From Acetobacteraceae bacterium (lineage in GTDB: Bacteria; Pseudomonadota; Alphaproteobacteria; Acetobacterales; Acetobacteraceae), in assembly GCA_947446625.1 (NCBI GenBank), contig CANFIE010000322.1, positions 1-5,093 on the forward strand: 5,093 bases of DNA, written 5' to 3'. Positions 1-5,093 of the stretch are shown here, one piece after another. Below the pieces are notes generated by a model, which worked only from the letters and a program-made list of their open reading frames with translations, was not told the DNA's origin and ran no database searches. The position numbers and the translations under genes were made by a program. How positions within the stretch are numbered: position 1 is the first letter of the stretch; each line of letters starts with the position of its first letter.

Positions 1-283
1 GCATTATGTAATTTCCAGTCTTTGCATATAAATCTGTCTCATCGTGCAAACCAAAGAGCACGAAGGCCCCTTGCTGCGCTAATATTCGTGCGTGGCTAAA
101 TTTTGAATGTACAAAGTACTTCATGAATATATCTTCCGGAACGATTCTTGGCTCGAAATATGGCTTTTCTCTCATTACAAAATGTAAAAGCCTTTTCACA
201 GGAGGCGATTCATTAAAATTTTTTATTACAGATGCTTGATCAAAAAGAGAATTTTTAGTTCTAGAAACATAGTTCCTGTATTC
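1..283 (-). pseudogene. In-frame continuation of the FRG-domain gene after a premature TAG (C-terminal half, 3' end outside window)
   Basis: My translation of the reverse strand from 283 down to 1 gives 94 codons with no stop, in exactly the same frame as the FRG reading frame that ends at 284-286. It starts EYRNYVSRTK directly after the TAG. At residues ~221-230 of the reconstructed protein it carries AQQGAFVLFG, which resembles the conserved end of FRG domains (typically a P...R.. stretch followed by Q.G.F). The reconstructed protein therefore reaches at least 246 residues and is still open at the window edge, consistent with FRG proteins being longer than 151 residues. No frameshift is needed; one base change would restore the gene. 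I see no convincing start codon with a ribosome binding site just after the TAG that would make this half an independent gene; an ATG near 269 with AGGAAC upstream is out of frame and soon stops. Likely decaying sequence. Recoding or a base-calling error cannot be excluded. Confidence 0.75.
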
Positions 284-739
284 CTACTCAATAAAATTTT
301 TTTCTAGAATTTTCAAGTTGCATATATTTGCAGAAATACTGATAGAATCACTATCATAATATTTTTGCCTTCCTTCTGGTATTTCCAAATAAAATACAAC
401 TCCCTCAGTCTCATCATCACCTTCTTTGACTGCAAAATACAAAGCAACCAGCGGATTAAACGATACATCCAAAAGTCTAGTCGGGAGCCCAAAATGTTGC
501 ATTCGAACCAAAACGTCAAACATCGAATTATCAGCCAAAAATTCCGATGGCTTCGCCACTATCAAATCTCTAATCATTTTATCTTCATTTTTTAATAACT
601 CGTTATTTTCACTTCTTAAAATTCCCGGCAACATCTTCCAATTTTTATCTGACTGCCCTCTAAAACATATTACATTCTTGCTTTTATGCTTCATTTTTGA
701 TAAAATTTCGATGAAATTCTCAACAGTCTCAATGCGCAT
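284..739 (-). CDS. FRG-domain protein, N-terminal part, ended by a premature in-frame TAG
   Basis: This 151-codon frame encodes the front of an FRG domain (Pfam FRG family). The name-giving motif appears as CFRGQSDKNW at residues 25-34, followed by LPGILR (37-42), and the strongly conserved core RMQHFGLPTRLLDVSFNPLVA lies at about 79-99, continuing ALYFAV. FRG proteins have no firmly established biochemical role that I can state; they are common in accessory regions of bacterial genomes. The ATG at 739 is the only reasonable start: a TAA lies seven codons upstream in frame (758-760) with no ATG, GTG or TTG between. The ribosome binding site is weak (a GAG about ten bases upstream). The stop at 284-286 cuts the domain before its conserved C-terminal block, which continues in frame downstream. 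The gene is much richer in A+T than its neighbours and uses AT-ending codons (AAA, AAT, TTT), a sign of horizontal acquisition. Domain call is firm; function is unknown. Confidence 0.8.
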   Translation of the reverse strand: MRIETVENFIEILSKMKHKSKNVICFRGQSDKNWKMLPGILRSENNELLKNEDKMIRDLIVAKPSEFLADNSMFDVLVRMQHFGLPTRLLDVSFNPLVALYFAVKEGDDETEGVVFYLEIPEGRQKYYDSDSISISANICNLKILEKNFIE

Positions 740-791
740 GATCGAAAAATCTCGAGGTTAGTACATTTTTTACGGAACACAGATCGAAAAA
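740..791. repeat. Pair of 10-base direct repeats (GATCGAAAAA), 42 bases apart
   Basis: GATCGAAAAA occurs on the plus strand at 740-749 and again at 782-791, giving a 42-base period (about four helical turns). The first copy directly abuts the FRG start codon and the second overlaps the terminator-like hairpin tract. The copies sit at the transition from GC-rich to AT-rich DNA. They could be a regulator's half-sites, remnants of an insertion event, or chance in AT-rich DNA. The repeat itself is certain; its meaning is not. Confidence 0.35.
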
Positions 792-795
792 GCAA
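767..795 (-). promoter_or_regulatory. Weak candidate promoter for the FRG gene
   Basis: On the minus strand TTGCTT (790-795) and TAAAAA (767-772) are separated by 17 bases, upstream of the ATG at 739. The -35 matches the sigma-70 consensus at only three of six positions and the -10 at four of six, so this is a guess based mainly on spacing and AT content. It overlaps the possible terminator of the upstream dioxygenase gene, so both assignments cannot be strong at once. Confidence 0.15.
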
Positions 796-809
796 TATCC
801 TTAACCGCT
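787..809 (-). terminator. Possible weak intrinsic terminator after the dioxygenase gene
   Basis: Thirteen bases after the dioxygenase stop codon the minus strand reads AGCGGT, a seven-base loop, then ATTGCT, followed by TTTT. The six-pair stem contains two G-U pairs, so it is weak, but the position just past a stop codon and the T-run fit an intrinsic terminator. It lies at the edge of the AT-rich segment, where such structures also arise by chance. Confidence 0.3.
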
Positions 810-821
810 ACAACACGCTCC

Positions 822-1706
822 CTACCCCGCCCGCTGTTCAAGCGTCGGCGCGCAATCGGTCAGCGTCACCCGCCGCATGTCGCGCTTGTGCACCGTATCC
901 TCAAACGCCCGCGCCCGATGCAGCAAGCTCCGATTGTCCCACATCACCAGATCATGCAGCCGCCACTTATGGGCGTACACAAAGCTGCGCTGGGTGGCGT
1001 GCTCCTCCAGGTCGCGCAGCAGCGCCATGGCCTCGGGCACCTGCATCCCCTCAATCCGGCCGATATGGCTTGAAAGATACAGGCTCCGCCGCCCGCTACC
1101 CGGATGAAACCGCACCATCCGCTGCGGCACCGGGGCAAAGCGCGCGCGCTCCTCGTCGGTGTATTCCACAAAGCCCAGCTTGGCGCGGGAATAGATCAGG
1201 CTGTGCCAGGTCTGCAGCGGCAGCAGCTTCCGCTGCATCGCCGGAGCAAGCGCATCCCACGCCGCCCGCATATCGGCAAACTCGGTATCGGCGCCATCCG
1301 GCGGCACCACCCTTCCATGCAGCATGGAATACTTCGCCGGGGTTTTCTTGAAGCTGCTGTCGCTGTGCCACAGCCGGTTGCCCAGGTTGAACATCCGCCG
1401 CCGGTCATCCGCCGCCAGCAGCGAGCCATCCAAATCCAGGTTCGAGATATCCGCCATGTTGTGGTGCTTCAGGCGGTTCTTGTGCACATCCACCACGCCC
1501 CGATCCTGCTCCAGCGGCCCGAGCGCCTGGCCAAAGGCCATCTGCTGGTCGTCATCCAGCGCCTGATCGCGAAACACCAGCACGCCATAGCGGTCCATGC
1601 CCCGGTCAATCTCGGCGCAAACCTCAGGCCCGGGCGTCGAGCGCAGGTCCAGCCCATGCACCTCGGCGGCAAACAACGGATGCAGCGGCGAAAATTGCAG
1701 CGCCAT
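822..1706 (-). CDS. TauD/TfdA-family Fe(II)/2-oxoglutarate-dependent dioxygenase (TfdA-like)
   Basis: This 294-residue protein belongs to the TauD/TfdA family of cytoplasmic oxygenases, which couple oxidation of a substrate to decarboxylation of 2-oxoglutarate using Fe(II). Visible hallmarks are the HxD iron ligands in LWHSDSSF (H114, D116), a conserved Thr in GADTEFADM (T141), the distal iron-ligand His in VMWDNRSLLHR (H263), and the arginine cluster HKRDMRR (273-279) that should contain the 2-oxoglutarate-binding Arg. The N-terminus (SPLHPLFAAEV) and the segments around both His ligands resemble, from memory, 2,4-dichlorophenoxyacetate dioxygenase TfdA (about 287 residues) more than taurine dioxygenase TauD. 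The true substrate may be a different carboxylate; TfdA-like proteins are widespread in bacteria without herbicide degradation. I start it at the ATG at 1706, eight bases after GGAGGA; the frame stays open upstream to 1880, but that extension runs through the ATPase coding region and lacks family similarity. The gene follows the transporter genes after a 64-base gap and may be co-transcribed with them. No catalytic residue appears to be missing. Confidence 0.9.
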   Translation of the reverse strand: MALQFSPLHPLFAAEVHGLDLRSTPGPEVCAEIDRGMDRYGVLVFRDQALDDDQQMAFGQALGPLEQDRGVVDVHKNRLKHHNMADISNLDLDGSLLAADDRRRMFNLGNRLWHSDSSFKKTPAKYSMLHGRVVPPDGADTEFADMRAAWDALAPAMQRKLLPLQTWHSLIYSRAKLGFVEYTDEERARFAPVPQRMVRFHPGSGRRSLYLSSHIGRIEGMQVPEAMALLRDLEEHATQRSFVYAHKWRLHDLVMWDNRSLLHRARAFEDTVHKRDMRRVTLTDCAPTLEQRAG

Positions 1707-1714
1707 CTCAGGCT

Positions 1715-1720
1715 TCCTCC
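1715..1720 (-). promoter_or_regulatory. Strong ribosome binding site of the dioxygenase gene
   Basis: The minus strand reads GGAGGA eight bases before the ATG at 1706. It is the best Shine-Dalgarno match in the window and settles the start, ruling out the longer open frame that begins at 1880. The tightly coupled upstream genes lack comparable sites, suggesting this gene is translated independently. Confidence 0.8.
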
Positions 1721-1732
1721 GGCTTTGCGCCA

Positions 1733-1763
1733 ATGGTAGCCCCCATGCCGCCCAGGCGGTCAA
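1733..1763 (-). promoter_or_regulatory. Weak candidate promoter for the dioxygenase gene
   Basis: In the 64-base gap after the ATPase gene the minus strand has TTGACC (1758-1763) and TACCAT (1733-1738; four of six matches to TATAAT), preceded by GC as in alphaproteobacterial GCTA-type -10 elements. The 19-base spacer is long. A CCGCC/GGCGG inverted repeat (1748-1759) lies inside the spacer. If real, it would give a leader of about 20 bases ahead of the ribosome binding site. Confidence 0.2.
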
Positions 1764-1770
1764 GCCACCC

Positions 1771-2544
1771 CTACTTCCGCAGTTCCATCTGAATCGGCCC
1801 TTCCCGTTCGCCATTGGCAAACTGGTCCACCATGGCGTTGCCGCTATGCCCCAGCGTCGCCGCCGCGCCGGTCCACACAATCTTCCCCTTGAAGATCATT
1901 GCCGCGTCGTCGCCAATCCGCCGGGCGCTGGCCATGTCATGCGTAATGCTCACCGCCGTGGCGCCAAGCCGCTTCACGCAATCCACAATCAACCCGTCGA
2001 TCACCGCGCCCATGATGGGGTCCAGCCCGGTCGTCGGCTCATCGAAGAAGATGATCTCCGGCTGCGCCGCCACCGCCCGCGCCAGCGCCACGCGCTTCTG
2101 CATCCCGCCCGAAAGCTCGGCCGGAGAAAGCTCGCCCACGCTCGCCGCCAGCCCCACGCTGGCCAGCGCCTCGACTGCGCGGTCCCGCGCCTGCGCCCGG
2201 GTAATCTTGCCCTGCGCCAGCAGCTTGAAGCACACGTTTTCCCAAACCGGCAGGCTGTCGAACAGCGCGCCATTCTGGAACAGCATGCCAATCCGGTCGC
2301 CCAGCGCCTCACGGTCCCGGCGCGGCAGCTTCAGCACGTCCACGCCATCAATCTCAATCACGCCCTCATCCGGCGTAATCAGTCCAATGATGCACTTGAT
2401 GGTGACCGACTTGCCCGAGCCAGACCCACCCAGAATAACGGTGGACCGCGCCGCGCCGCAGTCCAGGTCCACGCCATCCAGCACTTGCTTGCCGCCAAAC
2501 GCCTTGCGCACGCCGCGCATGCGGATCTTCAGGGTGCCGCTCAT
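1771..2544 (-). CDS. mlaF: ABC transporter ATP-binding protein, MlaF type (phospholipid/organic-solvent transport)
   Basis: This 257-residue protein is a complete ABC ATPase on the cytoplasmic side of an Mla/Ttg2-type transporter, which moves phospholipids between outer and inner membranes in Gram-negative bacteria. All nucleotide-binding motifs are present in order: Walker A GGSGSGKS (39-46), Q-loop Q90 in MLFQNGALFDSLPVWENV (a stretch typical of MlaF), signature LSGGMQKR (144-151), Walker B IIFFDEP with catalytic E169, D-loop GLDP (173-176) and H-loop H202. The ATG at 2544 overlaps the permease stop codon as ATGA, so translation is probably coupled; there is no clear Shine-Dalgarno site. 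A longer open frame up to 2667 only reads through permease sequence in another frame. MlaF normally works with MlaE, MlaD and MlaB; only MlaE is here. The next gene is an oxygenase, so the substrate-binding MCE subunit must be encoded elsewhere. Confidence 0.93.
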   Translation of the reverse strand: MSGTLKIRMRGVRKAFGGKQVLDGVDLDCGAARSTVILGGSGSGKSVTIKCIIGLITPDEGVIEIDGVDVLKLPRRDREALGDRIGMLFQNGALFDSLPVWENVCFKLLAQGKITRAQARDRAVEALASVGLAASVGELSPAELSGGMQKRVALARAVAAQPEIIFFDEPTTGLDPIMGAVIDGLIVDCVKRLGATAVSITHDMASARRIGDDAAMIFKGKIVWTGAAATLGHSGNAMVDQFANGEREGPIQMELRK

Positions 2545-3326
2545 TGTGCGAAGAACATTTCGGTCAGCACATAGTCCAGCGCCAGAATCAGAATGCTGCT
2601 GGTCACCACCGCCGTGGTGGTGGCCCCGCCCACGCCCTGCGCGCCGCCCTTGCTGTTGTAACCGCACCAGGTGCCCATCAGCGCCACCACAAACCCAAAG
2701 ACCGAGGCTTTGACCAACCCGCTGAACACATCGTCAAACTGCAGGAAGTCGGCGGTCGCCTTCAGGTAGGTCGCGCTCACAAAGCCAAGCTTCACCGTCG
2801 CCACCAGCCAGCCGCCCATCACCCCCAGCACATCCGCCACCAGCACCAGCAGCGGCATGGCCAGCGCCCCCGCCAGCAGCCGCGGCGCCACCAGATACTT
2901 CATCGGGTTGGTCGAAAGCGTGGTCAGCGCGTCAATCTGGTCGGTCACCCGCATGGTGCCGATCTCGGCGGCAAAACTGGCGGAAATCCGCCCCGCCACC
3001 ATCAGCCCGGCCAGCACCGGGCCAAGCTCACGGGTAATGCTCAGCACCACCAGGTTGGCCACCGCGCCGGTGGCATTGAACCGCGCAAACCCGGTGTAGC
3101 TCTGCAACACCAGCACCATGCCGGTGAACACCGCCGTCAGCGCCACCACGGGCAGCGAGAAATAGGCAATCTCCAGAAACGCCCGCAGGAACAGCCGGCC
3201 ATAAAACGGCGGCCGAAACAGGTGGCTCAGCGCCTCCAGGGCAAACAGCGCCACATCGCCCACGGTGCGGCAGGCGCCAAGCACCCCGCGCCCCACCGCC
3301 GCCACCGGGTTCAGAATAATGTCCAT
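2541..3326 (-). CDS. mlaE: MlaE-type ABC transporter permease (phospholipid/organic-solvent transport)
   Basis: This 261-residue inner-membrane protein is the MlaE-family permease partner of the adjacent ATPase. The diagnostic block RELGPVLAGLMVAGRISASF with EIGTMRVTDQIDAL runs from about 99 to 134. Hydrophobic segments lie near 46-76, 92-112, 146-176, 200-222 and 237-260, fitting the usual five to six membrane spans. Length matches the family (about 255-265). I chose the ATG at 3326, two bases after the alr stop; a TTG at 3332 would add two residues and overlap the alr stop as TTGA. The upstream GGCGGG is a weak ribosome binding site, so translation probably depends on ribosomes finishing alr. 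The stop TGA at 2541-2543 overlaps the ATPase start. In the known complex MlaE forms a dimer with MlaF below and an MlaD ring above. Confidence 0.93.
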   Translation of the reverse strand: MDIILNPVAAVGRGVLGACRTVGDVALFALEALSHLFRPPFYGRLFLRAFLEIAYFSLPVVALTAVFTGMVLVLQSYTGFARFNATGAVANLVVLSITRELGPVLAGLMVAGRISASFAAEIGTMRVTDQIDALTTLSTNPMKYLVAPRLLAGALAMPLLVLVADVLGVMGGWLVATVKLGFVSATYLKATADFLQFDDVFSGLVKASVFGFVVALMGTWCGYNSKGGAQGVGGATTTAVVTSSILILALDYVLTEMFFAQ

Positions 3327-3328
3327 GC

Positions 3329-4381
3329 TCAACCCGCCACGTAGCGCCGCTGATAGCGCGCCCCCAGGCTGGTCAGCACCTCATAGCCAATGGTGCCGGC
3401 CCGCGCCGCCACGGCGTCCACGTCACACCCCTCGCCAATCAGCGTCAGGTGGTCGCCCACCCGCAGCCCCGGCACATCGGTTACGTCGAAGGTTGAAAGA
3501 TCCATGGACACCCGGCCAACAAGGGGCACGGGCTGGCCCTGAAAACTGGCCAGCGCCTTACCCGAGAGGCTGCGAAGGTAGCCATCGGCGTAGCCCGCCG
3601 CAACCGTCGCCACCCGAGACGCCCTGGCCGCCACCCAACTGGCGGCATAACCCACGCTCACCCCGGCCGGCACGTCACGGATTTGCAGCACCGGCGCGGT
3701 CAGCGTCACCACCGGGCGCATCGGGTTGGGCCGCCCCGGCGTCGGGTTCACCCCGTACAGCGCCGCCCCGGGCCGAGCCAAATCCGACTCAAACCCCGCC
3801 CCCAGGAACATGCCGGACGAAGCCGCGAAACTCCCGGCCACCCCCGGCAGCAGCGCCCGCGCCTCGGCAAAGCGCCGGGCTTGCTGGCCGTTCAGCGGGT
3901 GCGCCGGTTGGTCGGCGCAGGCCAGGTGCGTCATCACATACAATGGCCGCAGCCCGGCCAGCCCGGCCCAAGCCTCCGGCGGCACGCCCAGCCGCGCCAT
4001 CCCGGTATCCAGTTGCAAAATCCCAGGGGCCCCGGCATGCGCCGCCACATCCTCCAGGCTGTTCCACACCGGCACCAGCCCGGCCCCGGCATCGGCGCCC
4101 GGCGGAAACCCGTTCAGCACCGCCACCATCGGCGCTTCACCCAGCCCCGCCCGCAGCGCCAGCCCCTCGGCCAGATGCGCCACGAAGAAATGCCGGCACC
4201 CCGCCGCCGCCAGCGCCCGCGCCACCGGCACCGCGCCCAGGCCATAGCCATCGGCCTTCACCACCCCGGCCACGGCACCGCCGGCATGCAGCGCGGCAAG
4301 CGTGCGCCAATTGGCCGCCACCGCGCCCAAATCGACCGTCAGCAGCCCCTCAATACCCGCCGCCGCTCGCACCGCCGTCAT
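3329..4381 (-). CDS. alr: Alanine racemase
   Basis: This 350-residue cytoplasmic enzyme interconverts L- and D-alanine with pyridoxal phosphate, supplying D-Ala for peptidoglycan. The PLP lysine is K42 in VVKADGYGLG; the opposite catalytic Tyr is Y245 in VGYAASW. Other family blocks are DTGMARLG (125-132, with R130), FAASSGMFLG (185-194), ARPGAALYG (202-210), AAGYADGY (261-268) and GRVSMDLSTFDVTD (289-302). At the place where well-studied racemases have a carbamylated Lys (…LKxDTGM) this protein has Gln (Q123 in ILQLDTGM). The ATG at 4381 lies inside the end of dnaB in a different frame, an overlap of 32 bases; the open frame extends to 4456 but that part is only the dnaB shadow. A GTG three codons later is a less likely start. 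Shine-Dalgarno match is poor (TTGGAC). Position after dnaB suggests co-transcription. Confidence 0.95.
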   Translation of the reverse strand: MTAVRAAAGIEGLLTVDLGAVAANWRTLAALHAGGAVAGVVKADGYGLGAVPVARALAAAGCRHFFVAHLAEGLALRAGLGEAPMVAVLNGFPPGADAGAGLVPVWNSLEDVAAHAGAPGILQLDTGMARLGVPPEAWAGLAGLRPLYVMTHLACADQPAHPLNGQQARRFAEARALLPGVAGSFAASSGMFLGAGFESDLARPGAALYGVNPTPGRPNPMRPVVTLTAPVLQIRDVPAGVSVGYAASWVAARASRVATVAAGYADGYLRSLSGKALASFQGQPVPLVGRVSMDLSTFDVTDVPGLRVGDHLTLIGEGCDVDAVAARAGTIGYEVLTSLGARYQRRYVAG

Positions 4382-5093
4382 GATGCGTCTGGTCCAAATC
4401 GCCAAACCGCGTGTACTCGGCCTCGAAGAACAGGTTGATGGTCCCGGTCGGGCCATGCCGGCTCTTGCCGATGATGAGTTCCGCCCGGTTGTGCGCGCGT
4501 TCCATATCGGCCTGCCACTTGTTCATGTTCTCCTCGAACTTGCCTGAATTCTCGAAGTTCATTTCCTTCGGGGCGCGCTGCGCCAGGTAGTATTCGTCGC
4601 GGTACACGAACATCACCATATCCGCATCCTGCTCGATCGAGCCCGATTCGCGCAGGTCCGAAAGCTGCGGCCGCTTGTCCTCGCGCTGTTCCACCGCACG
4701 CGAAAGCTGCGACAGCGCCATCACCGGCACATGCAGTTCCTTGGCAATCGCCTTCAGCCCCTGGGTGATCATGGAGATTTCCAGCACCCGGCTTTCCGGC
4801 CTGGTGCCCGCCGCCGGCCGCATCAGCTGCAGGTAGTCCACAATCACCAAATCCAGCCCGCGGGTTCGCTTCAGCCGGCGGCAGCGCGTGCGCAGGGCTG
4901 AGACGGTAATGGCCGGCGTGTCGTCAATCACCAGCGGCAGCGTGCCGATATCGCGGCTCACCTCCACAAAGCGGTCAAAGTCGCGCTGGCCAATATCGCC
5001 ACGGCGAATGCGGTCGCCCGAAATCCGGCTCTCCTCGGCCAACAAACGCGTGGCCAGCTGGTCGGCGCTCATTTCCAGTGAGAAGATCGCCAC
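4350..5093 (-). CDS. dnaB: Replicative DNA helicase DnaB, C-terminal ATPase domain (5' end outside window)
   Basis: The last 247 codons of the hexameric replicative helicase, which unwinds DNA at the fork. The frame is open at 5093 and the first codon there (GTG) is the internal Val of the typical VAIFSLEMS motif, so it is not a start; the N-terminal domain and Walker A lie beyond the window. Visible are FSLEMSADQL (4-13), Walker B with LDLVIVDYLQLM (80-91), SQLSRAVEQR (128-137), DLRESGSIEQDADMVMFVYR (146-165), and KSRHGPTGT (210-218), whose K-x-R pair normally acts on the neighbouring subunit's ATP. Between YRDEYYL and the K-x-R motif is a polar, charged insert (about 170-203) longer than in E. 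coli DnaB; as I recall, many alphaproteobacterial DnaBs have a similar insert. The Gly-rich tail (GGASGGGY) overlaps the start of alr. Confidence 0.96.
   Translation of the reverse strand: MAIFSLEMSADQLATRLLAEESRISGDRIRRGDIGQRDFDRFVEVSRDIGTLPLVIDDTPAITVSALRTRCRRLKRTRGLDLVIVDYLQLMRPAAGTRPESRVLEISMITQGLKAIAKELHVPVMALSQLSRAVEQREDKRPQLSDLRESGSIEQDADMVMFVYRDEYYLAQRAPKEMNFENSGKFEENMNKWQADMERAHNRAELIIGKSRHGPTGTINLFFEAEYTRFGDLDQTHHDGGASGGGY

Noticed and set aside
284..286. TAG as a pyrrolysine or programmed readthrough codon
   Set aside because: The context (GAG TAG GAA) is not a known efficient readthrough context, I see no downstream structure supporting it, and FRG proteins are not known to use pyrrolysine; a nonsense change is simpler.
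426..761. Plus-strand open frame of 111 codons opposite the FRG gene
   Set aside because: No domain is recognisable, and the opposite strand carries the conserved FRG blocks in the same stretch.
1748..1759. CCGCC/GGCGG inverted repeat after mlaF as a terminator
   Set aside because: The stem is short with no following T-run, and such GC palindromes are expected in this composition.
1707..1880. 58-codon upstream extension of the dioxygenase frame
   Set aside because: The extension runs across the intergenic gap and the end of mlaF; the ATG at 1706 has a strong GGAGGA site and begins exactly where TfdA similarity begins.
2604..2619. CACCAC-CGCC-GTGGTG inverted repeat
   Set aside because: It lies inside mlaE and simply encodes the Thr-Thr-Ala-Val-Val stretch with GC-rich codons.
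1597..2713. Plus-strand open frames of about 300 codons opposite the mlaF and dioxygenase genes
   Set aside because: Low-complexity Arg/His/Pro/Ala-rich translations with no family resemblance, opposite genes with complete motif sets.
3265..4383. Long plus-strand open frame opposite alr (372 codons)
   Set aside because: It is extremely rich in Pro, Arg, Ala and Ser with no recognisable domain, and lies opposite a well-supported alr; it is a by-product of high GC.
1..5093. Search by eye for CRISPR arrays, tRNA genes, insertion sequences and att sites
   Set aside because: No regularly spaced repeats, cloverleaf-like segment, transposase fragment or terminal inverted repeats were recognised; coding sequence explains nearly all of the window.

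Overview
The window reads as a high-GC alphaproteobacterial chromosome segment with an AT-rich accessory edge. All real genes are on the minus strand, so the biological order runs from position 5093 down to 1: dnaB (5' end outside the window) > alr > mlaE-type permease > mlaF-type ATPase > TauD/TfdA-family dioxygenase > FRG-domain gene (3' end outside the window). The dnaB-alr-permease-ATPase neighbourhood and the very high GC of positions ~822-5093 suggest Sphingomonadales or an acetobacteraceous/rhodospirillalean lineage. This assignment is inference from remembered synteny, not a search result.

Positions 1771-5093 hold tightly packed core genes. dnaB overlaps alr by 32 bases, alr ends two bases before the permease ATG (or overlaps a TTG start), and the permease and ATPase share an ATGA stop/start. 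The four are therefore probably one transcript with coupled translation, covering replication (DnaB), supply of D-alanine for peptidoglycan (Alr) and the membrane/ATPase core of an Mla-type lipid transporter (MlaE, MlaF). No MCE-domain (MlaD) gene follows inside the window. A 64-base gap with a strong ribosome binding site then leads to a 294-residue Fe(II)/2-oxoglutarate dioxygenase that closely resembles TfdA and keeps its metal-binding residues.

Below about position 820 the composition changes sharply to AT-rich. The gap at 740-821 holds a weak terminator-like hairpin, a weak candidate promoter and a 10-base direct repeat. Next to it is an FRG-domain gene, interrupted at codon 152 by an in-frame TAG. 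Reading through the TAG in the same frame restores the rest of the FRG domain, including its conserved AQQGAFVLFG end, and the frame stays open to the window edge. The gene is thus a horizontally acquired, probably inactivated accessory gene beside core genes, unless the stop is suppressed or is a sequencing error.

I found no tRNA, rRNA, CRISPR array, insertion sequence or clearly undescribed multi-gene system. The interrupted FRG gene and the composition boundary are the most notable signals.
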